DNA from: CAWCUZ01 sp963798795
Lineage (GTDB): Bacteria; Acidobacteriota; Vicinamibacteria; Vicinamibacterales; SCN-69-37
Length of the DNA stretch: 64,000 nt
Direction: 5' to 3'
NCBI GenBank assembly: GCA_963798795.1
Contig: CAWCUZ010000001.1
Span: forward strand, 1,798,001-1,862,000
Position numbers and translations under genes: made by a program. How positions within the stretch are numbered: position 1 is the stretch's first letter; every line of letters starts with the position of its first letter. Positions 8,914 to 18,318 of the stretch are shown piece after piece. The notes under the pieces were generated by a model. That model searched no databases, had not been told where the DNA came from, and worked only from the letters and a program-made list of their open reading frames with translations.

Positions 8914-9154
8914 TGGCGAACGATTGCCCGGCATCGTACCAGCGGCCGGGCTGGCGATCAATGGGCGAAACGCCCCGCACGCCTTGCAGCCGCAACGGCG
9001 CATTGCGTGTACCGTTCGATGTCTTGGGGCGAGCACGCGGTGGGGCTGTTCGCGGACAGGACCCGACGGCGCTCAGCGCCGCGTCCGCGCGTCAGCGACG
9101 CCGCTGATCGAGACTGCGGAACGGCAAGGCAGGCAGAAGGCCGAAGACCCACGT

Positions 9155-11584
9155 TCAGTCCGTCCTGAGCGCGCCAGAGAGATGGAGAACGCCGGCCCGA
9201 TGGACTGCGAGCCAGGTGGCCAGACCGGCAACCGCGAGAAGCAATACGATCGGGGCGGCGTATGCCATGGGATCGACCGGATTGAGGCCAAAGAGCAGGT
9301 GGCGAAGGAGCGGAACCACCGCGATTGACAGCAAGGCGCCTGCACCCAGCCCTCCGAGCACGCCCCAGGCGGCTGCCAGAAAGACCATTCTCCAGATCCG
9401 TTGGCGCGGCGCGCCGAGAGCCAGCCGAATCGCAATCTCGCGGCGCTGGCTCTCCACGGTCCACGAGAGAATACCGAAGAGGCCGGCCACGGCGAGGAGC
9501 ATCCCCAACATTCCGATAGCGCCTGCCACCCGGGCCGCAAAGCCGGCGGTTCCTGCTGACTGCCGTACGTCCTCCATGAGCGGCCGGGTCGAGATTCGTG
9601 CGTCTGGATTGACCTGAGCGGCGACGGCCCGGACCCGTGCCGGCAGGTTGCGCGCGGCACTCCGCACGAGCAGAACCGACGGAATCCGCGGCGGGCGATA
9701 GATGACGGGATCGCTCGCGGTCATCGACCGCACAGGCACATCCTTGGCGAGACCGACAACGGTACACGTCTCGAATTCGGTGCGCGTGACGGCACTCAGG
9801 ACCGTTCTGCCAATCGCGTCCGAGCCTGGCCAGAGCATGTCGGCCGCCGATTCGCTGACGACAACCTCGTGCGAGTCTGCTCCCTCGGAAAACGCGCGCC
9901 CGCTCAGCAGCGGAATCTGCAAGACGCCGAAGTAGTTCGCGGACACGGGTCTGAGCAGAATGCGATGGATGGTCGTCGCTGTCTCGTCCGGGCGTCGCGC
10001 CATCATGAAATATGGAACCTTCGACAGGGGCGGTTGCTCGGCAACAGCGACGGGCCCCAGACCAGCATCGCCCAGCGCGCCTGCGAGGCGTTGAACCAGT
10101 GACGCGTGGCGCGCCGCGGAACTGCGCGGCACGGCCAGAGACACGACCTGCACGGCATCTGCGGCAAACCCGGTATCGAGCGAGGAGGGATCGGCGCTCG
10201 CCCGAACGAGCAGACCCGCCGCCACGAGAAGAACCGTCGTGAGCGCCACCTCGACGCCGAGAAACGCCAGCCGCCCCGGCGCGCGCAGTGCCGTCCGGCC
10301 ATGACGTGACGCCGAAATCACCCCGGCGAAATCGACCCGCATCGCACGCCAGGCGGGCGCCAAGCCGGCAAACAGCGTCGTCGCGAGGCCGAGAGCGATG
10401 GCGAAGCCAACGATCCGTGCGTCGGGCGCATAGAACGAGGCTCGCAGATTCTCGGCGGCGTTTGCGGACCGGACGAACCCGTCCTGACCTCCGAGGGCGA
10501 TGCCAGCGTCGAGCATCAGCCTCGGCGCGGCAGATGCGAGTCCCAGCCCCAGAAGAACGGCTGCCGACGAAAAGAACAAGGCCTCGCCCAGAACTTGCGC
10601 GAAGACGCGCCGTCGACTGGCACCCAATGCCATCCGGATGGAAATCTCGGCACGGCGGCCCACGGCTCGGGCCAGCAGGAGGCTCCCCGCGTTAGCGCAT
10701 GAAAGAACCAGCACCAGACATGCGGCCGCCAACAGGAGCGAGTAGGTCCTGAGCTGGCCCGGCGGCACATCGGTGCCCGCGACACTCGCAGGACGCGTGT
10801 CGATGACCTCGAACGTGGCCGGCGGCACGCCCGCAGCTTCTCGGAACCCGCGGCTCAGCGCCGTGAGCTCCGCGGCCGCTGATGTCCGGCTCGCGCCGGC
10901 ACGCAGCCGTGCTGCGAGGACGTCAAGCTTCGGGCCACTGATCTCCGCGAACGCCGCTGCGTGAGGAGCCTGGCTGGAGCTGAGGGGGAGAGCAGGCAGC
11001 GGCAGCCACAAATCCGTTCGAAGACTGCCGCGCTGCAGGTCGCCGAAACCGGATTCCACAACGCCGATGATTCTCAAGCGGGCCCCGCCAATCGCGAGCG
11101 CCCGCCCTACCACGGCCGGGTCACCTCCGAGTTGATTCCTCCACAGGTGGTTGCTGATGACGACGACGGGCTCAGGGGCGCTGTAGTCTTCGTCGGAGGT
11201 CGTGAAATCCCGACCGAGGGCGATCCGAACCCCGAGCGTTCTGAAGTAGTCGGCGTTAACGAAGGCTGAAGCCGCCTCGACCTCCGGCCCCGACACACCA
11301 AGATGGAAGCGTGCGTGACTGCCGGACCATGCAGCCATCGACGCAATGGTCCCGGAATGCTCTCGGAGGTACCGGTACTCGGCGACCGAGACGCTCTCGG
11401 GCATTTCGCCCGCCCGTATGGGGCGGATAATTCCAATCGAACTCGGATCAGCGACCCGCCATGGCCGGTACAGCTGAGCATCGAGCAGACTGGCCACAGA
11501 GGTGACCAGGCCGAGCCCGATAGCCAGTACCAATGTCGCGGAGAACGCTAAGGTTTGCCGGAGTCGAGGGCGAAAGGGAGCCAC
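9155..11584 (-). CDS. ADOP-type ABC transporter permease (MacB/FtsX fold)
   Basis: An 809-residue permease with two FtsX-like halves. The first half has a membrane helix at about 10-32 (AFSATLVLAIGLGLVTSVAS), a large MacB-like periplasmic domain, then helices around 280-420. The second half repeats the pattern from about 440 and ends with helices near 690-795. Short motifs such as EISIRMALGASRRRV and EIAIRLALGAPRQRI are the repeated coupling segments of this family. It lacks the N-terminal prefix domain seen in the PadR-linked ADOP gene at 35.7-38.4 kb. No ATPase subunit is adjacent, as is usual for these orphan permeases. It lies downstream of a secreted cysteine-rich peptide and a DsbA-like gene, so peptide export or envelope stress are plausible roles. 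The start is a GTG. Confidence 0.88.
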   Translation of the reverse strand: MAPFRPRLRQTLAFSATLVLAIGLGLVTSVASLLDAQLYRPWRVADPSSIGIIRPIRAGEMPESVSVAEYRYLREHSGTIASMAAWSGSHARFHLGVSGPEVEAASAFVNADYFRTLGVRIALGRDFTTSDEDYSAPEPVVVISNHLWRNQLGGDPAVVGRALAIGGARLRIIGVVESGFGDLQRGSLRTDLWLPLPALPLSSSQAPHAAAFAEISGPKLDVLAARLRAGASRTSAAAELTALSRGFREAAGVPPATFEVIDTRPASVAGTDVPPGQLRTYSLLLAAACLVLVLSCANAGSLLLARAVGRRAEISIRMALGASRRRVFAQVLGEALFFSSAAVLLGLGLASAAPRLMLDAGIALGGQDGFVRSANAAENLRASFYAPDARIVGFAIALGLATTLFAGLAPAWRAMRVDFAGVISASRHGRTALRAPGRLAFLGVEVALTTVLLVAAGLLVRASADPSSLDTGFAADAVQVVSLAVPRSSAARHASLVQRLAGALGDAGLGPVAVAEQPPLSKVPYFMMARRPDETATTIHRILLRPVSANYFGVLQIPLLSGRAFSEGADSHEVVVSESAADMLWPGSDAIGRTVLSAVTRTEFETCTVVGLAKDVPVRSMTASDPVIYRPPRIPSVLLVRSAARNLPARVRAVAAQVNPDARISTRPLMEDVRQSAGTAGFAARVAGAIGMLGMLLAVAGLFGILSWTVESQRREIAIRLALGAPRQRIWRMVFLAAAWGVLGGLGAGALLSIAVVPLLRHLLFGLNPVDPMAYAAPIVLLLAVAGLATWLAVHRAGVLHLSGALRTD

Positions 11585-11909
11585 TAACCTGCCCCTAGTG
11601 TCCTGGAACCGTCATTCGCGCAATAACTTCCGCGTGGGGCATCCCGGCTCGCGGCGTTGCTCCTCCCTCAAATACACGCCGTATTCTCGGTCGTCGCGCC
11701 TGGCCGGCCGGGCGCATCGGCCGTCTCGCTGCGACGGCGGACTTGCACCACGGGCTGCTAGCCTTGAGCAAGCCACCCTCTAGCCGATCCTAGCGGACGC
11801 CCATCTTCCAACCGCCGCCGAACCGTCGCCGGTGTCCCGAGTGGCGGTGTTACCGCGCACCCTTTGTGCACGACAGGTGAGCAACCGGGGGACCACTGCG
11901 ACGCGCGAG
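11585..11909. other. 325-bp intergenic region, no gene seen
   Basis: This lies between the secreted cysteine-rich peptide and the ADOP permease. I see no coding region with recognisable features and no clear terminator. It may hold the permease promoter. Confidence 0.5.
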
Positions 11910-12155
11910 TCATCGCACGAGTCCCGATCCACCTGTGCAAGGAGAACCCCAAATACCGCAGAAGTTGAAGGGATCGTCACACCCGGTCCACCCGGGCTCC
12001 CCTTGACCGGCATTTTGACACTGAGTCCCGGCCGAGTTGCAAACGCAGCAGCCCGAACCGCAGTTCGGAGACGCTTGCGCCCTTGTCCGAGCAAAGAGCA
12101 CGGCGCTGCCGAGCATCGCCAGAAATGCGACATTGCGAACAGTCTTGGAAGTCAT
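11910..12155 (-). CDS. Small secreted cysteine-rich peptide (8 Cys)
   Basis: An 81-residue protein with signal peptide MTSKTVRNVAFLAMLGSAVL and a cleavage-like FARTRAQAS. The mature part of about 53 residues has eight cysteines in the pattern NCGSGCCVC, then QC, GC, FC and PC. It is rich in Gly, Asn and Trp and has no charged cluster, no double-Gly leader and no lipobox. The AAGGGA ribosome site lies 9-10 bases before the ATG. A 13-bp dyad sits a little further up. The upstream gene encodes a DsbA-like CPVC protein and the downstream gene an ADOP permease, so the peptide is likely oxidised and held by four disulphides, or binds metal. I do not recognise a named family. An antimicrobial, signalling or structural role is possible; none is shown. 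Confidence 0.65.
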   Translation of the reverse strand: MTSKTVRNVAFLAMLGSAVLFARTRAQASPNCGSGCCVCNSAGTQCQNAGQGEPGWTGCDDPFNFCGIWGSPCTGGSGLVR

Positions 12156-12173
12156 CGATACCCATCCCTTCTT

Positions 12174-12186
12174 GCTTGGTCCAAGC
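12174..12186. promoter_or_regulatory. 13-bp dyad upstream of the cysteine-rich peptide
   Basis: GCTTGGTCCAAGC is a perfect 6-bp inverted repeat around a single T, ending 18 bases before the peptide start at 12155. It could be an operator or a small hairpin in the leader. No second copy was noticed. Confidence 0.35.
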
Positions 12187-12244
12187 TGAGCGCGTGCAGG
12201 CTCTGCCGGAACGGAACCATGTACGCCTTAGCACGCTCGAATTG

Positions 12245-12814
12245 CTATGAATGCGCCTTGAGCAGGCCATCCAGTGTGTGCTCCAATTCCGCCACCGACG
12301 GCGCGCCAGTGACGCGCCTAAGTATCGTCACTTCCAAATCTGGACGCATCCGGCCAAACACCAGAGTCGGCGTTCCGCTTACACCCAGCGTCACTCCCTC
12401 CCCGGCTTCCGCCCGAATCTTCCGCAAGGTTGCACCTGTCGTCAGGCAGGTCGAAAAGTCCACCGGGTTGAGTCCCAATGTGGCCGCCCCGGAAGTGGTC
12501 GCCACCGACTGCAGCTCACTTTGGCTATTGAACAGTAGGTCATGCATCGGCCAGAACTCGCCTTGGCGTTCAGCGCATGCAGCAGCTTCGGCTGCGCCCA
12601 CCGCCGCAGGATGAACGCTGGCAATCGGAAAATTGCGAAAGACAAGGACGACCAGCCCCGGACTCACGTACTCTCGCCGGATCTCACGCAGAACATCGCG
12701 AGCGAACGAAGCACACACTGGGCAGTCGAAGTCGGCGTACTCGATCATAGCCACCTGCGCCGCCAGGCTTCCCTCGATCGTGGCCCCATCCAGGCTTACT
12801 GTGTCATGCCACAA
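12245..12814 (-). CDS. DsbA-like thioredoxin-fold thiol oxidoreductase
   Basis: A protein of about 189 residues with the active site CPVC (31-34) in YADFDCPVCASFARD. It has the helical insert FRNFPIASVHPAAVGAAEAA and the cis-Pro loop SGTPTLVFG. This is the DsbA/DsbG-like thioredoxin domain family used for disulphide formation in the envelope. The start is uncertain. The only start-type codon near the conserved domain is a TTG at 12814, and no signal peptide is encoded in frame; a stop lies about 35 codons further up. An out-of-frame ATG at 12905 opens a 26-codon frame, so an N-terminal frameshift that removes a signal sequence is possible. It is 89 bp upstream of the cysteine-rich peptide, its likely substrate by context. 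Confidence 0.8.
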   Translation of the reverse strand: MWHDTVSLDGATIEGSLAAQVAMIEYADFDCPVCASFARDVLREIRREYVSPGLVVLVFRNFPIASVHPAAVGAAEAAACAERQGEFWPMHDLLFNSQSELQSVATTSGAATLGLNPVDFSTCLTTGATLRKIRAEAGEGVTLGVSGTPTLVFGRMRPDLEVTILRRVTGAPSVAELEHTLDGLLKAHS

Positions 12815-13027
12815 CGCCGGCTCGTCTACGGCTGAGACGCGGCTGCGCGGCGCTGTAAAATATGTACTGATAGCGCCTGCCAGTAGCCGAGAGAAACGCC
12901 GACCATGACAACGGTCGTCGCGCGGTCAAGCGTAAGTGCCCTATTCAACGCTCGGTCCCCCCGCAGGTCTCACGCCATTGACGGGCTCGGGGCGGTGTCG
13001 AATCCCAATCCCTAACACGTGACAATG

Positions 13028-14179
13028 CTACCGCGAAAAGGTCGCGTCGGTTTGCCGCTGTCGTGGTTGTACTTTGCGCTTACTTGGCGAGAGCGTGCTC
13101 GATGGGGACCAGGAGACTGCCGCGGTGCTCCGAAACAGTCTCTGGGCACAGCGGCGCAGGATTCGAGGGCTCGTCCCAAGCCTCGACCGAAACTCGCGAT
13201 CGAACTGGTTCGGTGAGCTCCAGCCGCAACTCCATGCGACGTCGCTGATCCGACGGTCGCTGGTGACCACCTCGCGAACCGCATTGCGCAGTCTAGACCC
13301 GCGACGCCATTCGCGAAACGGCAAGCCAGTGTATTTGCAAAGACACCGGCCCAAGTGGGCGGGGTCAATGCCGACGTCTTGCGCGAGCATGGCTTCCCTG
13401 AGACCGACGCCGGTTTCCGCCTCGAGTTGACTCACTGCTCTTCGCACCGGCGGAGGAAGCGCTAGAGTCCCCAGCCGCCCCCTCTGCAGTGCCACCTCAA
13501 CTTCTTCAACTGCGCTGGAGCGCAGCCACGCCCAGCGGGGCAAAGTCGATCGAAATAGATCGATCAGTGCCAGAACCTCTGGAATTGTAAGATTGTCATT
13601 TGCAAAAGACCAGATCACCCAGCTCCGCACGCGCGCCGGGCTCGACCGGGGGCACTCTGATAGTACGATCTCTGCGAAAGGCGGGGTGGAGCGGCCAGGG
13701 CGAAGCGGATCTCCAGCACGCTCCGATCGAGCGCCGAGACGAGAGAGAATGGTCGGCAGGACATGAGTTGGTTGCGAGAGCGTGCCGGCCCTATTGATCA
13801 CTGCGTCCACGCCGGCCATGACCGCTGGATGTTGCGCCTGCGGCTCATCGACGAGTGCAACTACAGAGGTCCGGACACCCGCATTCCGCATGGCGTCAAT
13901 GACTCGACTGCTATCTACGTCTTGACCCGCCCAGTCCAGTAAGATGAGCCGGTAGCTCTCATGGCCAGCGCACGCCCGTGCCAAGCCGATCAAGGCTGAT
14001 TCCACGGTCTCGACGGAGTACCCGGCTGCTTCGAGGCATTGCAGAAATTCCGCCGAGCCTGTCTTGCCAGCGCGCATGTAGAGGGCCTTACAGCGAGCTC
14101 GGCGCTCGGCGCCAGCGTGCGGCTCAGAAGCGGCCCTTGGGACTCGGCACGCCGAACTCGCCGAAGTCACAGAACTCAT
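13028..14179 (-). CDS. AraC-family regulator with N-terminal receiver-like domain
   Basis: The C-terminal half carries an AraC-type double helix-turn-helix ending in RRISDVAWSCGWSSPNQFDR and EFRSRLGTSPR. The N-terminal part (FLQCLEAAGYSVETVESALI ... YRLILLDWAGQD) resembles a CheY-like receiver with LLLD-type strand 3, but other acidic-pocket residues are not obvious, so it may be a pseudo-receiver. The frame is open further upstream to 14320, but the ATG at 14179 has a GGGAG ribosome site at 7 bases and is preferred (383 residues). That site sits in a small hairpin. It is co-directional with the dsbA-peptide-permease genes, ending 213 bp before them, and is their likely regulator by context. 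Confidence 0.82.
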   Translation of the reverse strand: MSSVTSASSACRVPRAASEPHAGAERRARCKALYMRAGKTGSAEFLQCLEAAGYSVETVESALIGLARACAGHESYRLILLDWAGQDVDSSRVIDAMRNAGVRTSVVALVDEPQAQHPAVMAGVDAVINRAGTLSQPTHVLPTILSRLGARSERAGDPLRPGRSTPPFAEIVLSECPRSSPARVRSWVIWSFANDNLTIPEVLALIDLFRSTLPRWAWLRSSAVEEVEVALQRGRLGTLALPPPVRRAVSQLEAETGVGLREAMLAQDVGIDPAHLGRCLCKYTGLPFREWRRGSRLRNAVREVVTSDRRISDVAWSCGWSSPNQFDREFRSRLGTSPRILRRCAQRLFRSTAAVSWSPSSTLSPSKRKVQPRQRQTDATFSR

Positions 14180-14186
14180 ATATCCA

Positions 14187-14200
14187 CTCCCAACTGGGAG
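14187..14200 (-). promoter_or_regulatory. Hairpin over the ribosome site of the AraC gene
   Basis: CTCCCA and TGGGAG with a 2-base loop form a 6-bp stem. On the mRNA one arm contains the GGGAG ribosome site of the ATG at 14179, so pairing could limit translation. Confidence 0.35.
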
Positions 14201-14357
14201 CGAGTAGCCGTGGGGCACCAGAACAGTACAATTGGAACTGAAACGTACATTGACGCAGACCGCGCGGTATGTCAAGGGGCCGGCAATCAGTCGGCAATCG
14301 GCCGGCGATCTGTGAAACATCCCTCTTCGGCCGCCGCCCGGCGTCGGCGCCCGGGGT

Positions 14358-15709
14358 TCAGGTGCGGCTGCGGGCGTACGCTACGGCCATGCCGCTCAGG
14401 GCGACGAGGCCGATGACGTTCGGAAAGACCTGCAGGGCGTTCATCAGGTCGCCCCAGGCCCAGACGGCTTCGGGCTTGCAGCACGGCGCCGAACGGAATC
14501 AGCAGGCAGTAGATCCAGCGATACGGCAGCGACGACGCGGCGGCCGAAGATGTACTCGAGGAACTGCTCGCCGTAGTAGCGCCCAGCCGATGAGCGTCGT
14601 GTAGCCGAAGAGGAACGCGCAGAAGGCCACGACCCAGCCGCCCGACCGGTCGGCATCGGCCGCGTCGAACGCGGCCGCGACGGCCGCCGTGCTCGTGACA
14701 GCGGCGCCACCGGCGTGGCCGCGATCGACTGCTCGGCCACGCCGCTCACGAGAATCGTCATCGCGCTGATGGTCGACGTGACGAACGAGACGATGAACAC
14801 CTCCATCACGGCGTTCAGGCCCTGCTGCGTGGGGCTGGTCCGACGGGCCGTGCCGTAGGCGACGGCCGCCGTGCCGTAGCCGGCCTCGTTGGCGTAGATG
14901 CCGCGCGCGACGCCGTAGCGCATCGCCACGAACACGCCGAATCCCAGTCGCCCGACTCGCGTCGTGAACGCCTCGTGCACGACGAGCGACAGGACGGCCG
15001 GCAGCCGGCCCGCGAACGAGACGATGACGACCAGCCCGCCGACGAGATAGAGCGCGACCTTGAGCGGCGCGAGCTTCTCGGCGGCGCGGCCGATCGACTT
15101 GATGCCGCCGATGATGACCGGCCCACGTCAGCACCGCGACGACGACGCCGGCGACCCATGGTCGGCATGCCGAACACGCTGTTGCACGCGCCAGCGCGAT
15201 CGAGTTCGGCTGCGTGAACGGCGTCGTCGTCAGCGCGGCCACGCCGGCCACGAGCGCGTAGATCCACGCGAGCGCCGGCGACTTGAGGCCGTCGCGCAGG
15301 TAGTACATCGGGCCCGACGCGGACCTGGTCGCCGTCGCCTGCGCGGAACCGAACGCCGAGCACGGCTTCGCAGAACTTGATGGCCGTCGCGAGGAAGCCG
15401 TAGACCCAGATCCAGAACAGCGCGCCCGGCCCGCCGGAGATGATGGCCGTGGCGACGCCGGCGATGTTGCCGGTGCCGATCGACGCGCGCCAGCGCCGTC
15501 ATGAACGCCTGGAACGGCGTCAGCGCGCCCGCCGGCGCCGGCCGACTGCCGGCGGCAGCATCGCGCGGAACGCATCGCCGAACCGCCGTACCTGCACGAA
15601 GCCCAGCCGCAGCGTCAGGAACACGCCCGCCGCCCAGCAGCACGGCGACGACGTACGGCATGAAGAGCCAGTCGGCGGACTGTCTGGATGGCGTCGGCGA
15701 GTCAGCCAT
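14358..15709 (-). CDS. AGCS-family amino acid:cation symporter (frame disrupted)
   Basis: Pieces in several frames together give a sodium:alanine/glycine symporter. The start at 15709 gives MADSPTPSRQSADW then LFMPYVVAVLLGG. Later pieces include LTPFQAFMTALA, GPMYYLRDGLKSPALAWIYA and the family signature GVARGIYANEAGYGTAAVAY, followed by SFVTSTISAMTILVSG. The end VFPNVIGLVALSGMAVAYAR is followed by the stop at 14358. In this family the GIxxNEAGxG segment belongs to the substrate/sodium pathway. It would import small neutral amino acids through the inner membrane. Breaks are frequent (near 15630, 15490, 15320, 15170, 14960, 14700, 14580 and 14470), and the region looks error-rich rather than decayed, since every conserved block survives in one frame or another. 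Confidence 0.75.
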
Positions 15710-15740
15710 GGTGACTCGCGCTCGTCGAGCAGATCGGATG

Positions 15741-16530
15741 TCAGATGTTGCGACCGGCACTGGCCGCCGTCGACCGGTGATGCAGGCGCCGGTGATCCAG
15801 CTGGCGCGCGGGCGAGGCGAGGAACGCGACGACCGCGCCGACTTCCTCCGGCCGGCCGAAGCGGCCGAACGGAATCTCGCGCGCGACGAAGTCGGCGATG
15901 CCCTCCGGGTCCTCCTGCTGGCGCTTCCACCACGATCCGCCCTCGAACAGCGATCGAGCCCGGCGCGACGCTGTTGACGCGGATGTTGTCGCGCGCCAGC
16001 TGCTGCGCCATGGCCTTGGCCAGGCTGATCTCGGCGGCCTTGACGGCGTTGTAGGTCATGCGGCCGCCGGACTCGCGGCCCCAGATCGACGCGATCATCA
16101 GAATCGACGCCGCCGCCCGCCTGGCGCATGTGCGGCACGACCAGGCGCGACATGCGGATCGCCGGAAACAGCGTCTGGTCGAGCGCGCTCTGCCACTCGT
16201 CGTCGGGCGTCGAGACGATGTCGCCGCCGCCCGCCTTGCCGACGTTGTTGACCAGGATGTCGATGCGGCCGAACCGATCTCGACGTGCGCGCCGACGACG
16301 CGCTCGGCGCCGTCGGCGTCGAGACGTCGGCCTGCACGGCCAGCACCGCGTCCGGCGCCCGGCGACGCGCGTCCAGGCCCGCGCGCGGCGTCCGGAGCGC
16401 GTCGCCGCCGCGCGCGCAGATCGTCACGCGGCGCGCCTTCCTCGACGCAGCGCCCGCGCCGACGCCAGGCCCAATCCCTTGCTCGACCCGGTGACGATGG
16501 CGACCTTGTCGCGTCAGCTCGGAGATCCAT
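15741..16530 (-). CDS. Short-chain dehydrogenase/reductase (frame disrupted)
   Basis: Read across several frames, the gene begins MDLRADA and continues with KVAIVTGSSKGLGLASARAL (the TGxxxGxG nucleotide site). It goes on to the NNVGKAG-type strand 4 region, then the active site with Tyr and Lys in MTYNAVKAAEISLAKAMAQQ, then RDNIRVNSVAPGSI and the end SWITGACITVDGGQC. This is the classical SDR layout, an NAD(P)H-dependent oxidoreductase. The ATG at 16530 lies 4 bases after the DUF547 stop, so the genes are probably cotranscribed. Breaks occur near 16505, 16440, 16280, 16110, 15950 and 15780. The substrate is unknown. Confidence 0.75.
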
Positions 16531-16534
16531 CAGA

Positions 16535-17384
16535 CTAGTCCGGCACTCCGCCCGTCAGATCGTTGAGCGCCAGTCGAAGCGGCCGTAGGTCATGCTGAAA
16601 CGTGTTGCGGGCGAGGAAGGCGCGTTCGCTGGGAAACACATGAGGATAGACCATCGCCGCGACGGCGCGCTCGATCGGGCTGCGGTTGGCCCAGCGGTCG
16701 CCCGACGGCGCAAACGTGCGCGACGAAGTACGCCTCGCGCCAACTGACCAACGGCGTGACCTCGACGAGCGTCGCGGCCCTGCGATCGATTCGAGGCACG
16801 ACGGCCGGATCGCGCACTCCTTGACGGCGTCGTCGAACTGCTCCTCCAGCCGGCGCCGCGATAGGCTTCACTGCGGAGGCGGCGGACTGCCGATCGCGCC
16901 GCGGCCCAGCGCCAGCAGCAGCCGCGCGTCGCCGAAGGCGGCGATGACGTCGTTCTCGATATCCTCGAGCGTCAGCGATCGGCCAGCGACGCGGTGCGGG
17001 GCCTGGTCGAATGCCGCCAGGGATCTGGCGAATGCTCTCGGCGGGATAGTCGGCGAAGCGGCCGTTGATCGGATACTGGTCGATCACGGTCTGCAAGACG
17101 AGGGCGTTGTACGCGTTGATCCAGAACGCCTCCTGATCTGCTTTCGGACCACGCGTCGACGCGCGCCCGAGGCACGTCGAGCGAGGCGACGTAGCGGTCA
17201 AGCGCGCCGCGCTCCTTCTGTCAGGGCGAGGTAGTAGACGAACCCGTCGCGCACGTACAGTATCGAGAATGTGATCGAGCGCCGCGTCACGGTCGGCCTG
17301 CGGCGCGCGGACGAAGGCCAGGCACGCCAGCGGGATGCAGAGCCAGAACCCACGCGTCGTTCGCGTCATCGTGTTCACCGGCAT
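16535..17384 (-). CDS. DUF547 domain protein (frame disrupted)
   Basis: An exported protein with an N-terminal hydrophobic segment (GFWLCIPLACLAFV). The recognisable core is KADQEAFWINAYNALVLQTV, the hallmark of DUF547, followed by RFADYPAESIRQIPGG. Near the end are LVSWREAYFVAHVCA-like and NTFQHDLRPLRL/MTYGRFDW segments in different frames. DUF547 proteins are widespread and of unknown function; a papain-like fold has been suggested for the family. The start at 17384 overlaps the end of the upstream hydrolase gene by 10 bp; an ATG at 17369 is an alternative. Frame changes near 17230, 17150, 16990, 16860 and 16560. Confidence 0.65.
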
Positions 17385-18242
17385 CCGTCGAGGTCGGGCG
17401 CCTGCCGGGCCGCCAGCCCCGGCCAGTCGTGGCGCTCGAGAAACGCCGCCACCGCCGACGTGAAGGCGGAGGGCCGTTCGAGATTGGGGAGATGGCCGGC
17501 GGAGCGAATCGTGGCCGTTTCCGCTCGCGGGAGCCCGGCGGCGAGCGCCGCGATGTCCGCCGCGGGAATGACGGCGTCCTCATCGCCGTCCAGGTACCAT
17601 CGCGGGACCATCGAACGCCGCCAGGCCGGGGGTCGCGTCCGGCCGGTCACGCATGGCCGCGAGCGCGGCGGCCATCGCCTCTGGCGGATTCGCGACGATC
17701 ATCGCGTGGACGGCATCGACCAGATCGGGCTGTTCACGCCGGGTCGTCTTCGCCGAGCAGCTTCGGTCCCATCTCGGCCGCCACCCCCTCGGCGCCTTCG
17801 CGCTTGACCAGCGCGATCAGACGGTCGCGCCCCGCTCGGGCTTCCGCCGAATCCGGCGTCGCCCTGGTGTTGGCGAGCAGCAGCCCGGCCACGCGGGCGG
17901 GCGCCAGCCGTGCCACGGCGAGCGCCACGTAGCCGCCCATCGAGGATCCGCCCATCACGGCGCGGTCGTCGCCCAGGTGGGTCATGAGCGCCAGCACGTC
18001 ACGGGCATGGGAGTCGACGGTGACGTCCTCGAGGAATCGACCGCGGGGAATGCCACGCCCCGACCGCGAAATCCGCGCAGGTCGGGCGCGATGACACGCC
18101 AGCCCGGCGTGGCGCGCGCGAGCTGCGGCAGCCACTGATCGGCCGAGAGCGGAAACGCATGGAGCAGCACGAGCGATCGCCCCTGACCGGCTTCGAGATA
18201 CCGCACCGAACAACCGGGCAGGTGCGCCACGCGCGGAATCAC
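17375..18242 (-). CDS. Alpha/beta hydrolase (frame disrupted)
   Basis: Three frame pieces make one hydrolase of about 288 residues. The first has VRYLEAGQGRSLVLLHAFPL and WRVIAPDLRGFRGRG (oxyanion region). The second has MGGSSMGGYVALAVARLAP with the nucleophile Ser in GSSMG. The third has PRWYLDGDEDAVIPAADI (the acid Asp) and ATIRSAGHLPNLERPSAF (the catalytic His). Residue pattern and size fit the BioH/MenH-like group of esterases. Breaks are near 18045 and 17735 or just below. It is the first gene of a minus-strand run with DUF547, SDR and AGCS. The substrate is unknown. Confidence 0.78.
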
Positions 18243-18306
18243 CGGACGATTCTATCGAACCCGCGCGGCCGGCCGTGGCGCGCGGCCTGCTCGCCGGCGT
18301 TTGGCG

Positions 18307-18312
18307 TACCAT
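18307..18312 (+). promoter_or_regulatory. Putative -10 element (TACCAT), leaderless spacing
   Basis: TACCAT ends 6 bases before the FKBP-type isomerase ATG at 18319. Confidence 0.3.
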
Positions 18313-18318
18313 GTCCGG

